Assembly (NCBI GenBank): GCA_027946555.1
Contig: JAPEVC010000065.1
Location: forward strand, 1 to 64,000
Length of the DNA: 64,000 bases
Source: Gnomoniopsis sp. IMI 355080
Lineage: Eukaryota > Ascomycota > Sordariomycetes > Diaporthales > Gnomoniaceae
Direction of reading: 5' to 3'
Part shown: positions 11,163-22,713 of the stretch, in pieces
Layout: each line of letters starts with the position of its first letter
Numbering within the stretch: the first letter of the stretch is position 1
The notes under the pieces: generated by a model
Told to the model about the DNA's origin: nothing
The model's database searches: none
The model's input: only the letters and a program-made list of their open reading frames with translations
Translations under genes and position numbers: made by a program

Positions 11163-12814
11163 TTTGTGGTTTGGACTGAACTGAAAAGACTGGAAGGGCT
11201 GAATGGCTGCTTCGTATAAAAGCCAAGAGAGGAGGACGTTCGCTCTGGGTGATGTTGACAATGCACTGGTAAAGATTGTCGCGGAGGAAGCCGAAGGACA
11301 GGAAACAGAAGAACAAACCTTGACAAACCTAGTGTGCCTTGTGCCTGGTTTTGACAGGCTTCAAATTCTTAAGGCGCTCCCATGATGACTGCAAGCTGCT
11401 GCCAAACTTGGAAAATGAAGGTGGTTGGGAGTTGCGAAAGCGCAGGTTGGAAGTAGGAAGCGAGGCTGTAGTTCATGTAAGGTCGTCAAGTAGCTCCACT
11501 TTGGAGGCTGGTTTGACAGGGGGGTGGTAGGAGCAGGGGACCTCCATGTGTGGATCTGACCCCGCAGAGCGGGGCATACCCCAGTGCCACGCAGCGGCCC
11601 TGCTAAACTTCCACATCGTCTGAACAGAACTTCCTCCGTGACCCTATGTACAACTTTGCCTTGACGAGACAATGCGCTGATGCTGTTTTGAACCGTCACA
11701 TTGTCACTGTAATGCGTCAGATGTGGTGTCTTTGCTTCCTCCTGGATTTCATATCCCGTCCATGCACCTGTGAACTCATCACGATACCCCTCAGCCACCG
11801 CAGGTCAACGACCGAGTCGGCGCCACTGACTTAGGTATTTTTGCGAGATTATGGCGTTTTGATTGCCTCGAATGGCTATTGTTATAGCAAGAATGGGATC
11901 AGTCCATCTCGAAAGTATCGCATGCTGGCTCGAGCTCAGTTTGGTTTGCCGCCATGCTTGCAATGTTACCCAGCCAGCCAGGCTAGGGGTAAGGGATGAC
12001 ACGAGACTGCGCTAGGTGGTTTGAGCCTCACCGTGGACTTCTCGCCCAATCATCACACGTATTTACACTGGTCGTGCCTGTTCGACAAGATCCCTTGAAG
12101 CATGTTGAAGAATGAACCCTCCTCTTATATCGGCTAGGTAGCCATGGTGGCAGCACATCATGGCGGGAGATCGGCACGTGCCTTTCAATGGGAACCCCCC
12201 TTGTGCCTCCGCTTCTCTATCCGACTGCTTTCAAAGTCCTTGCTGCCATTTTTTTCTCATCCCTGTCTGTTCCGGGGGATCGCTTCACCATCTGAAATCG
12301 TGCGCAACCTCCTGTGGCTGTGAAATGTTTCTATATCGGCATCCGGCATCCCAAAAATCATACACAGCCCGATCTTCTGGCGATCCTGTTCGTCGATCCA
12401 AGAAACATTTTGTGCACAATGCTTCAAATCCCAAGTCAAGTCAAATTTTCCGCCGATGGCCTCGTCTCAAGTTCGTTTACAGCATGGACATGCGTCTGAA
12501 CTGGTCGTCCTTACAATTTGCCGTGGGCCTTTGTGATGTCGATTAGGCGTATCATCTTGTGATGAGGCGTACTTGTAGGATGTCAAAAGGCAAAAGCACG
12601 CGATAGCTACAAGTATAAAGCATCGCCAAGATCCTGCTCTGATGGCCATCAAGATATCATCTTCAGCACCAACAGCTTCTTCAGCCTCACTCAGTCTTTC
12701 ACTCATTTTCCATTCCTCACGATTGATTCGTGCCTCTCATTAATCATATCACTTAAATCATTCTTTACTGCCATTCCAGCAAATCGATCTTTCAATCCAC
12801 AAGCAATCAGCAAA
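11163..12814. other. Divergent intergenic region
   Basis: This lies between the mucin-like gene (-) and the Egh16-like gene (+). Frames at 11361-11798, 12160-12546 and 12467-12706 have no supporting family features. The last 100 bases before 12815 are CT- and CAAT-rich, typical of a fungal 5' leader. Confidence 0.5.
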
Positions 12815-13718
12815 ATGTATTCCCAAATCACTGCCATTTTCATCGCCCTGGCGGCCACCCCCCTCGTCTCTGCCCACGGCGAGATTCTGTCAGCTGTCGG
12901 AGAGTAAGTACTTTCGTCAAGTCTTCTCGGTGACCTGCCATACCCAATACATACAATATACTGATACCAAGGAACAGCCAGGGTGGAAATGGAACCGCTC
13001 TAGGCATCAAAGGCGGTGTTGTCCCAGGCGAGGGCCAGAACGGCGTGACTGAAGTTCAGACCACTGTCTTCTGGTCCAAGGATATCAACACCGACTACGA
13101 CCTAGGCTTCACCGAGGGTGGCGTGGCTGGCAACGGGAACAACCAACTGGACTACGTCAAGTACTCGATGGAGCAGAGTGGCAACACGCTCCCGCAAGTC
13201 AGCGCCGGCGGCAACGTCTCGGGCGTCTTCCACGTGGTCACGGACGATGGCTGCGGGCCTCTCCAGGCGGTCATCGATCCGACCGCTACCTCGCTGTTCA
13301 GCAAGGCCGTCGACGCCGAGGTCACCAGCGATGTGCCTGGTACTGGCGCTCCGGGAGAGTGCCCCACTAGCCTTGACAGCGGTGTGGACAGCAAGGTGCG
13401 CCGCGCGCTGGTCAAGATGGGCCTATTGTCCAAACGGGCCAAGAACGTCAACAAGAGCTATGTGAGTATCCATGCAGAGGCAAAATCATGTTCGCTTTGA
13501 TGATTGGGTAGCGCTAATACCGACCTTTCAATCAGACCTACACTGTCCAGATTCCCGCTGATACGACCTGCACGGGGTCCATCAACGGTATCCCGGGCCT
13601 TTGTCTCGTCAAGGTGTCGAACAACAATGCCAATGGCCCCTTTGGTGGAGTCGTCGTTGTTCAGATGCCCAATTCAACCACGACCCGCGTCAAGCGCTCG
13701 ACTTCTTTCACCCAGTAA
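12815..13718 (+). CDS. Egh16-like secreted protein (appressorium/virulence-associated family)
   Basis: Exons are 12815-12903, 12972-13461 and 13536-13718, giving 253 residues. The signal peptide MYSQITAIFIALAATPLVSA is followed directly by HGEILSAVGE, the family start (mature N-terminal His-Gly, then GGNGTALGI). Both introns have good donors (GTAAGT, GTGAGT) and the phases agree. The family (Egh16/GEgh16, MAS- and GAS-type proteins) is induced in infection structures of plant and insect pathogens; the molecular activity is not established. The third exon carries the conserved cysteines of the C-terminal part. The gene stands alone on its strand and precedes the terpene cyclase, which is convergent with it. 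Confidence 0.88.
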
Positions 13719-13988
13719 ATACCTACGTGAGACTGTCAGCCGTGGTGGTCACCTGGAATGGAATACATGAGACTCGGCAAGAGTCGTGATTGGGATAGTA
13801 TAAGGAGCCCAATATGCGCTCGGATATAAGTTGGCTCTGTACGAATAACATAGAACTTATGAAATAATGATGACTTCAAATTTCGCAAGGAATGCTCCAG
13901 AATTTCTGTGACAGCAGTAACCAATAACTATTATAAAGTGATGCTACTATATAATGTTCACGTGCTGATGCCATCTTGGACAGTCACA

Positions 13989-16069
13989 TTACGTTTCCTT
14001 CATCTTATGTAACCATCTCCCTAGAGCAATCATCGGATACCCATGCCGCGAGCTCGCGTAATCCAGCCAGAGTATATCTGGGAATCCGACACTCACATAT
14101 TCTTTCTGCTTCCAAGTAGCTCCCGGCCCGGACCCAATCCCCGTCCCATCCGCTTCGCTGACCGGACTCGATGTCTGCGTGCAAAGAAGATACTCGACAC
14201 CCCTCGTGATAGCAGCGTCAGTGGGCGGTAGGAATGCGAGTAACCCCATGATTGCCCATGCCGTCTGCGTCGGTGTTCCGACACCTTTTCCTATCATCGA
14301 GGCATCGCTATACGATGCGACATCTTCTCCCCAGCTGCCATCGGGGTTCTGGACGGACTTGAGCCATGACAGCGGCTCGGCGACAATTTTCTGGACTTGT
14401 TCCACACTTTCCGCCTTGTCATGGGGCGAGTACATTAGTCCACACAGTACGCTACTCGTAGCATTGATGTAGTTCGCATGCCAACGACTGAACCAGATTC
14501 CACCTTCCTCTTGTGTTGACTCAACAAAGCGCAAACCTCTACTGTAAGCACTCACAATGCGTGCGCGGAGCAGAGAATGCCCGCTTTTCGCAAAAGACGG
14601 CAAGCAAAGGATATATCCGAGACATTCCATGATCCTACCTGTGATCCCAGCATCACTTGGGTCCCAGAACTCATTGCCCTGTCCAAAGGGGAACAGGTTC
14701 AGGTAGCGGTTGTCGCCGTCGAGGTCGAAACATCCCCAGCCGCCATCGGAGCATTGCATCTCCAGCAGCCACTCGATAGCGCGGATGGAGGACTGGGAAG
14801 AGATTTCTTCTGGTCTATGCATGACGATGACGAGGAGGGCCACAAGTGTGTCGTCCGTATCCGGGAAGTGGCTATTCTGTGGCCTATTAGCATTATGGCA
14901 GCCTTGTTTCGTTGGCACCAACTCACGCAGTACTGAAACGGCCATCCTCCAGGAACGAGTCTCTTGTTCTTGCCGTGAGCATCGCCACGTGTCTCCAGAA
15001 TCTGATGATTCTTATACCATTGCGCAGTCAGTTCCATCCTCTCATCGGACAGTCCCGTCTCTAGCAGTCCTAACGCCATCAGAGCCGTGTCCCAGACTGG
15101 ACCGATCGTAACCTGCATCCTGATTCCGTGGTGGTCCTTCCACAAAGAGTTATCAACCGACTCAAGAAGATGCTTCAAGACTGGGTGCTTGGTCGAGAAG
15201 CCATGAGCGTGAAGAGCAAAAATGGCCGCAAAGTTCGAGTTCCAGAACGACCCGTAGCCTCCGTCGTCCAGTCTCTCAAGGATATATTGAACACACTGCG
15301 ACAGCGCGTACGACCGTAGTCCAGGTATTCTAGTGAGAACCGGCTCAGCAAATCCCGCCATTTTGTCTGCAAGACTCCCGCAGAACCGTCCCATCTCCCC
15401 ATCCCGCCACAAAGTTCCCAGGGGAGGTGTGAAGTGAAGGTGCTTGTCCGTCGGGTCCAGGTACAAGTCGTCCAGAAAGTCTTCTGGCACGATATGATGT
15501 ACCGGACGATGGTGGCGTAGGACCATGATCGCCACGGCCGTGACACGCGACCAGTAGCTGAAAGCAAAGATGCTCAACGGGCTCACCCTCGGCATCAGGA
15601 TCAACTCGGCGGGCACATGCGCCATGTCCTCCCACCGCACCAGCCCGATCAGCGCGAGCGTCAGCTGCGTGGCCACGCCCACTTTGTTGAGACCACCCGT
15701 AGAGAGGATGAAGGCGCGGGCTTTTTGCATGTGCGCTTCCTCAGACGGCACGCCTAAGAGATGTAGACCTAGGTATCCCTCGGTGGACGTGTTGAGGTCG
15801 CCTTTGCAGCCCGGTGCCAAGCCCCAGGAGCCGTCTGTGCGGTCTTGTTGGGATTCTATCCATCTGCGCATCTCTGCCGTCTCCAGAGGCGAAAGGGGAG
15901 GGCCCATAATACATCGCAGGCAGATGTACTCCGCTGTAAAGCAGACTGTGGCGCGGAGCTCTGTAATCCAGTGGCCGTCGCGTTTCATGGTATGATGAGC
16001 ATAGTCGGCCGCAAGCTGAACTGCTCGAGAGGCAGACTCTTGCAAGTTGAGATCATATTTCTCAGCCAT
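13989..16069 (-). CDS. Squalene-hopene-type triterpene cyclase
   Basis: Exon 1 is 16069-14927 and exon 2 is 14876-13989, with a 50-nt intron (GTGAGT...GCTAAT...CAG) in phase 0, giving 676 residues. The catalytic acid motif DTDD lies at residues 387-390 in the context PDTDDT. This is the DxDD motif of class II cyclases that protonate squalene itself, not the DCTAE of oxidosqualene cyclases. QW-type repeats are visible, including DGSWG, GGYGSFW, GGWGCF and a second DGSWGED. Also seen are FSRWHANYINAT, similar to the conserved RWxxNYxYGT region, and a hydrophobic LALIGL/FAFSYWSR segment. The expected reaction is cyclisation of squalene to hopene or a related pentacycle at a membrane surface. It is divergent from P450-1 across about 1.1 kb, a likely shared promoter. 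Product identity cannot be read from sequence. Confidence 0.9.
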
Positions 16070-17174
16070 AGTTCCAATACTTGTTCCTCAAAGCTATGAG
16101 TTCTTTGAGGGTCATGTCGACCTGCAAAAGAAGAGCGTAGCTTATTTATGTTCATGATTATCAATCGCTTACCTCTCTTGCACATATGCCTACCTAGGTA
16201 GTTGTGGCCAGTGACACATTGTAATTCTTCTTCTTTATTGGGCAATGGAAGTTCGAGATCTCGACAGGGCGGTAAAGTGGGCAGTTTAGTTGGTGATGCA
16301 GGGGCTTGCCAATAGAGTAAGCCGCTGACGAACCGCACAGAAGCCTCCTTTGACTTGTTCATCGACGATTCACTCTAATTTCCGAGTGTTTGAGCGACGT
16401 AAGCTGACAGCTCGAGAGCCACGACAAAAGAACTTACTCCCGAGGAGATTGTTGTCTGTAGGGGTCATCTAGGATTGGGAGACATGCAGACAAACGAAGA
16501 CATTTCGTGGCAGGGCGTCCTATCGCCGGAGAATTTCTGCGGACGAACATCACAGACTCAATTCCAAGACCAGAACTGTACACCAAGTCCATAATACAGA
16601 TGAAACCTAAGTCTCTCCGCGGTCAAGCTTGAATCTCTTGATCTACGAGGCCGTTCTGACATGGCATCACTACTCCAGAGTCCAAGCGCTGCACCTAGGT
16701 ACCCTGCTGACTTGCAGGTCACTAGGAATCAGAATAAATAACCTGATAACCTTGGGTCTGCATCTACCTGTACGTCCAGAACAATCGATATCATAGCGCC
16801 GTACTATTGATGGACGGAGTGGAGCGTAATACCATCTTGACCATGCAAAGATCCGAGACTCGACTCGAATGTCTTCACCGACGATCGATTAAGTGCATCA
16901 CTAGTCTTCAACGTGGCTTCTTGGCAGCCACAGGAAGGCAACTTGAAGTCGCGCAATCTCACTTGCATAATTCAGAATGAAATCGACGAGAAAATCCAGG
17001 AGTTCAAGACAAACTTACCGCATCTTACTTGCATGCTGTTACTAATTAAGGGTAGCCAACATGGAGTGTAGAAAGGCCAGGAAACATCAGTCTCAGAACG
17101 GTCCATTTCAATTTTGAGCACTTGGCGAGGATCAAAATCACCTTGCATAGACCCGAACAACTCGTAAGGTCATC
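16070..17174. promoter_or_regulatory. Divergent promoter region, cyclase / P450-1
   Basis: About 1.1 kb separates the two divergent start codons, with no coding exon supported. It contains the exact palindrome TACCTAGGTA at 16191-16200 and a near copy at 16693-16701. The divergent arrangement makes co-expression plausible. No binding site for a named regulator is claimed. Confidence 0.45.
16191..16200. repeat. Palindromic TACCTAGGTA motif
   Basis: This is a perfect 10-base palindrome. Close variants recur in many non-coding stretches of the window, for example near 16693, 20964, 21177, 21707, 21902, 29522, 57678 and 58362. Function is unknown. Confidence 0.6.
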
Positions 17175-18974
17175 ATGAACTCCCACATATCCGGGGCAGT
17201 GCATCACCCAGTGTTGTACTTGTTAGTAGTAAGTGTGAACGTTTCAACATGGTCATTTTCAGTACCGGCAGTAGATTCTAACACGTCTGTAGATAAGCAC
17301 GATCTATGTAACAACGAAAATCCTGTACAATCTCTTCTTCCACCCCCTTCGTCATTTCCCAGGTCCTCGACTATGGCGAAGCTTCCGAATTCCATACGTG
17401 TGGAAAGCCATCCAGGGCAGACTAGCCACAGACATGCTGGAAATTCACCAACAATACGGCCCTGTCGTCCGCATCGCACCTAATGAGCTCTCAATTTCGC
17501 ATGGTTCGGCCTGGCGAGACGTCATGACCGGCAGCAAGGAGCTGCCAAAATGGCCTGAGTACTATCAAGTACAAGAGCACCAAACACCTTACATCATGTC
17601 CGCACCCGATGACGAGCATGCTGTAATTCGCCGCAGCCTGGGGTCTGGATTCTCAGACAAATCCATGCGAAACATGGAGTCGATTATTCAAGGTTATATA
17701 ACCAAGTTCACTGAGCGCCTACGCCAACAGTGCGAGGGAGGTCACAGTGAAATACATGGTCAAGAAAGTGCCGTCGTGCTTGACTTGCACGAGTGGTTCA
17801 ATTTTTTGAGTTTCGATCTCATAGGCGACCTTGCCTTCGGTGAATCATACGACTGCTTGGAGAGAGGAGAGTTTCACCCCTGGGTGGCTCCAATATTCAA
17901 AGTCACACACATGAGCGCTATCATGTCGTCGTTGAGCCACTACCCTTGGTTGAAAAGCACACTTCTTCGCGTGTTCCGGAAAGTGATTCAGAAAAAGATG
18001 ACAGACCATCAAGCGCATACGCGGCAAAAGCTGGATGCTCGGATGGCATTGCACCGCTCGGATCTCATCGAGGGCTTGCTCAAGACAGCAAGTGGTGATG
18101 TAAGTTGTTGATATTAAGCTACGTACTCATCCTCAGCTTTAAATCATCTAGCTAAGACCGACGAAAAATCGCAGGAAAAATCAATTGAAAAATTGAATAT
18201 GAACGCCTCCGTCCTTGTCGTTGCCGGCGCCGAGACCTCTGCCACCACCCTTTCAGCTGTAACATTTCTCCTTCTGAGCAACCCTAGCAAGATGTCCAAG
18301 CTTCTAGCGGAAATTCGAGGTACCTTCAAAAGAGAAAACGAGATCACGATTGCGACTGTTAGCCGGCTTGAGTACATGCTCGCGTGTCTTGACGAGGCGA
18401 TGCGCTTGTTTCCACCCGTTGCCATTGGATTGCCTCGGATTGTGCCCAGTGAGGGTCGAAGCATCAGTGGCTACTTCATCCCAGGAAAGGTATGTTCGAA
18501 TCTTCTTCTTTGACCCCCGGTCAAGACATAGGCATACTAGCTTGTTCACTGCAGACTCATGTATCTATTTGGCATTGGGCATTATATCGAGACCCCGCAC
18601 AGTTCACCAAGCCCTCCAGCTTCTGCCCAGAACGCTTTATGGGCGATCCAGAGTTTGCGTCAGATAACTTGGATGCTTTCCAGCCTTTCCATCTGGGAAA
18701 GCGGAGCTGTGTGGGCAGACCGTAAGTAGTCTTCTCACAAATATCAGTAAAGGCGTCCCACAGGGCAGGTACCCTACCAGCTCTTGTGCTGACCATTTGG
18801 ACGACTAGACTCGCCTACGTGGAGATGCGTTTGGTTCTGGCTCGGTTGCTATTCAATTTTGACTTGGCCCTCACGGACGAGAGTCGGGATTGGATGCGCG
18901 GGGCCATACCGTACAACATCTGGTGGAAGCCACCTCTGAGAATACTGATCAGCAAGAGAAAAGGCGATTGGTAG
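17175..18974 (+). CDS. Cytochrome P450 (P450-1), neighbour of the cyclase
   Basis: Five exons are proposed: 17175-17228, 17293-18099, 18175-18489, 18555-18721 and 18809-18974, giving 502 residues with consistent phases. The N-terminus is a short hydrophobic anchor leading into LYNLFFHPLRHFPGP, the proline hinge. The I-helix reads AGAETSATT, the K-helix ExxR is EAMR, and the heme loop is FHLGKRSCVG with ligand Cys444. After the heme loop, LAYVEMRLVLARLLFNFD is typical of microsomal fungal P450s. The first intron is inferred from GTAAGT, TTCTAAC and TAG and is the least certain join. The enzyme is probably ER-bound and could oxidise the cyclase product; this is inferred from the divergent pairing. 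Confidence 0.88.
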
Positions 18975-19316
18975 AGTTATCTCAGAGCATTGATAACAGC
19001 TTGGAACATGACCGAGGTTTGACAGATCGAGAAAAAATCCTCTATCTAGTGACCTTAGGCTTTCCCATGGCGATACGTTCTTACAGTCCGCATACTATAA
19101 GGTGGAAAAGCCCAGAAGGCATGCAGTACAACGGATACATGGAGTGTTTGTATTGTGTGTGAGGCGATATCTCAGGATTGGTTTGGATTTATCTGGACTT
19201 GGATCATTGGTGCGGTAACACGACGAAAATAAATAGATCTTCACTGCTGTGATAATTATGATTACAGCAAAGTCGTTGGCCCCCCATATCCTGCGCCTCA
19301 GATAATTTGTGCTCGA

Positions 19317-20308
19317 CTACAGCTTGTGGAAAGTTGGCGCAACAGGTAAATCAACCGGCAGACTCGCATTGATCAACGCCTCCACAATTGTAAGATTCTC
19401 CGGGAAAATCCTTGATGCTGGCCGAATGAAGCCTTTTTCAAACGGCAACCGTTCATCGACAAAAAATGTGTTGACCTGCGCAGTATCGGCACGCCCCGCA
19501 GGCGTCGTGCCGTCCAACACGCTGTCCGGACCACCCGAGAACACCAAGACCACGTTCGCGACCTCGGTGAGCTCAGTATTTCGTCGCTTCACGGTGAAGT
19601 TGAAACCAGGATCGATCCCGGCTTCGAAAATGGCGCGGTCACGTACCGCGGCGGCCATGTCGTCCACATTGAAATTGACATTAGGGAAGTGGCTTACGGT
19701 CTGTCCCCAGGATGACGGATCGAAGGGCACTTGCGTGCCGTCGGGTCCGTCGCCAAAGTCCTTGCGCGAGAGGGAGGAATCGTGCTCGACGACTAGTGTC
19801 AAAGGTAAGCTACATGTTCTGTTTTCGAGTTTGACCCTTACCGAGAATGGTTGGTGAGTCAGAGAACTGCAACGGATAGGCATACTTACAATTGTGTATA
19901 TTCACATCGAACAGGTTGAAGGTGCCGTTGATGCCTGTAGTTGAAACCTTGAGCGCATTTGTAACAGGTCCGATTGTGAATGACTGGTCGATGTTAAAGA
20001 CCTCGTCATAGACTGCGAGGACTACATCGCCCGAGACGTTCAGGCCATTCCGGGGTATGTAGCCGTGGTTGGCCAGAGTGTTTGTGAAGGGACACGGGCA
20101 CCGCACTGTACGTTTGTCAGCACCATCGTACGAGCCACGGCCGAGTACAAGATGCACGGCCAAATTGCAAGGGGTGAGACTCTGAAGTACCGTCTGTTGT
20201 AGTTGGGGGCAGCCATTCATGACCTTCTGGGTCTAGGGGTAGAGAGGTTGCTGTGTGAGCTGCTAGAAGCCCCATTATCAGCTTGTCAAGTTGCGAATGA
20301 ATAAGCAT
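19317..20308 (-). CDS. Heme-thiolate peroxidase (chloroperoxidase / unspecific peroxygenase family)
   Basis: Exons are 20308-20191, 20105-19890 and 19792-19317, giving 269 residues with consistent phases. An in-frame ATG at 20344 would add 12 residues. The start includes a hydrophobic segment that could be a signal peptide (LIMGLLAAHTATS). The proximal PCP motif is CPCPFTNTLANHGYIPRNG, with Cys44 as heme ligand. EHDSS in the VEHDSSLSR stretch matches the metal-binding EHD site. FFVDERLPFEKGF matches the conserved C-terminal block. Family members use peroxide to halogenate or insert oxygen and are normally secreted. It ends 340 bases from the P450-1 stop, convergently, so it may be part of the cluster or an independent secreted enzyme. 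Confidence 0.86.
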
Positions 20309-20344
20309 TCTCAAGCTGTGTGAGTTCATCAAGTTTTTAGGCAA

Positions 20345-21917
20345 TTATATACTTGTGTAAGGCTTTGCAATCGAGCAGAAGCTCCAAAAGACTATCGAGG
20401 GCGGCCGTGATAGCTGGGACAGAACTCATCCTGAGCCAAACATCAGAGTCTTCCCAATACATTTATAATACGGTACCTCTGATTGACTGTAGTCATTCGC
20501 AATTGAACAATCCCGATTCGATGCAACCTCATGCCGACGAACTTATGATGATATGGCTCAGCCACTGCGCGATGGTCGTTAAGCTTCATACCATTTCAGT
20601 CCTCAGGGAACAAAAACTCCAAATTAGGTTGGGTCAATCAGAGTGGGTGTGTAGCATCTCAGAATCTACGTTCGTGGATGATTTGTCACTATGGCCGGCA
20701 TCTTCAAGGAATGCATGCTTCGTACACAAAGTTCAATATCTCTTAACGCCGTTCGTGACGGAAAGCGCATCGTCGTTGCATTGAAGACACCCGACCGACA
20801 GCAGAGCGTTACAAGCAGCCTGGGAGGCGTTGCCGAATCCATTCCGACTGCGCTACCACCTCAGGAAACCCGTATTCTTATAGCCTTTACATAGCCTCAA
20901 GTGTGAAATTTGGCGCTATGGTGATGGACTAACGTAATGTAGGCAGCCATAGTTCTGTCTGACGACCTAGGTACCGTTCGCTTGTTGCGCCTTTCAGACT
21001 CAATTTCAAAAGCCGTAGAAAATTGTGTCCCTACCGAGAGATGGGCTACTGAGGCCCGCCATTTTCAAGACCCAACATGGGTAACATTTATAAGCTTCCA
21101 ATCTAGTATCACGCCGACCGTGAGGTGGAGTTGACTTCGATGCCTGACAGATGTGATAAAGACAGCTTCATTCTTTACCTAGGTCACCATCAACATCTAT
21201 GGTATTGTCGCACATAGCACGATGTATCGGAATATGCTCAACAGCATTAAGCAGATTCCAGGGCAGGAGCTTATGAAAAATGGCCATCCTATGCCCAAGT
21301 ACAAAAGGTGTAAAGCAATCACCCGAAAACATCAGCTGGGGAGTTTGCCGTCCTACGAAAACGTTCTGTAGTACCTACCTATCTAGGTACTTATTTGGGT
21401 AGGTTGGTACCCAGGTAGATATCTTGCATGTCCTGGTCTGAGATTCGCAATCGTCCTAAAGTTGGGGTTACTTGACACCTCAGTTAATAAGCAGCTCGAA
21501 TCTTAACACATCGAATGCCATGACTGCGTGTACAAGTGGGGTTTCAGATATACCCTACATGAATACAATGCCAGCGGAACTACACACAGGATACTTGAAA
21601 TTATTGGGCTATTGGAAACACATCCAGAGGCTGATATTTCATACGCAAGGCAAATACTGATTTAAGTAAATACCGGCTCCCATTAGCATTGCTTGAGGTT
21701 AAGTGGGTACCTAGGTATCGGCGTTGTTAGGTGGCCCCCAACAAAAGCTTACTCGACGGTGCTTATAAAGCGCGGCGGACCGTGACCGAGCAGCACCAAA
21801 CTTCACCAACCCTTTTACCTCGTCCCGACTGTAGCAAGCTTCGCCTAAGCCGTCAGGACTTGGAAGACCCTTACGCAAGTATTGACTCAATTCAGACAAC
21901 CTACCTAGGTGTTGGAA
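20345..21917. other. Intergenic, rich in CCTAGGTA-type motifs
   Basis: No coding exon is supported. Several ACCTAGGT variants cluster between about 20964 and 21910, and 21370-21420 holds a dense run of CTACC/GGTAGG words. Confidence 0.5.
21361..21421. repeat. Clustered CTACCTA / GGTAGGT words
   Basis: Short CTACCTA, CTAGGTA and GGTAGGT words repeat within about 60 bases, giving inverted-repeat potential. They are the densest example of a motif spread through the non-coding DNA of this window. Confidence 0.45.
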
Positions 21918-22591
21918 ATGCCGCAAGAAGTGCTCCGGCGTAGCGATCGAACCCCAGGCGCTGGGCTTCGAGCCGTAATTGCCGCTCAGGAAAATGCGTC
22001 AAAATCGTTTGATCCACTTTACAGCCCTCCTGAGGATGTGAGCAACCAATTCCTTCGCTAGAGGCTTAGGAGCCAAGGACTGACCGTCTTCCTCACTACA
22101 AGCCGGATCGCGTGAAGGCAGAATGTGACTCTTTCATTTTCGACTCCTTCACGGCCTCCGATGCCTGGGAGCTCGGGCACTTCCTCTACGCGCGTCTGCT
22201 CCCTCTATCGTTGGAAAAACCAACCCTGATCTCCATCTCGGTCGCCAATAGCAACCATGTCCTCTTCCAGACCGCCGTGGGCGCGGGCACCACGCCGGAC
22301 AACGACATCTGGGTGCAGCGTAAGCGCAACACGGTCCTGAGATTCGGGACGAGCACTTTTTTCCAACATTGCAAGTACGCTGGCGACGAGGACAGCTTCT
22401 TGACTAAGTTCCAGCTGGGCCCAGGCAGCGATGTGGGAGGCAAGTATGCCATACATGGTGGCGGTGTGCCGATTCGCGTGGCTGGGGTGGAGGGCATTGT
22501 GGCCGTCGTGGTGGTTTCCGGGCTGAAGCACTGGGAAGATCACGGTGTGATTGTCGATGTCATCAAGCGTAACTATTCTCCCGTTGCCTAG
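21918..22591 (+). CDS. Heme-degrading-domain protein (DUF336/UPF0303-like)
   Basis: Exons are 21918-22037 and 22103-22591, joined in phase 0 over a 65-nt intron (GTGAGC...CTGAC...AAG), giving 202 residues. The C-terminal 160 residues match the small alpha/beta fold of the GlcG/HbpS-like family. Visible features are ASDAWELGHFLY, the motif DNDIWVQRKRNTVLRFG, and the glycine-rich HGGGVPIRVAGVEG followed by VVVSGLKHWEDH. Distant homologues bind heme or organic ligands, but no catalytic residues can be assigned. It follows the heme-thiolate peroxidase, so a heme or peroxide-related role is conceivable but unproven. Confidence 0.8.
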
Positions 22592-22713
22592 GTTCAGCTC
22601 TCTCTTGCCATCAGTGCAGGTGTAAGAACATCAAGACTTCCAATATCTGTGCCCTTCGATATCATGGTCATAGTATGCATTGTCTAAGCACAATTTGCTA
22701 TTGGTCCTGTGTT

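Noticed and set aside
11361..11798. 145-residue minus-strand frame
   Set aside because: Composition is not protein-like, there is no domain or signal, and other frames are equally open.
12467..12706. Minus-strand 79-residue frame with one hydrophobic segment
   Set aside because: It lies in the leader/promoter of the Egh16-like gene, has no family features, and single hydrophobic stretches are common by chance.
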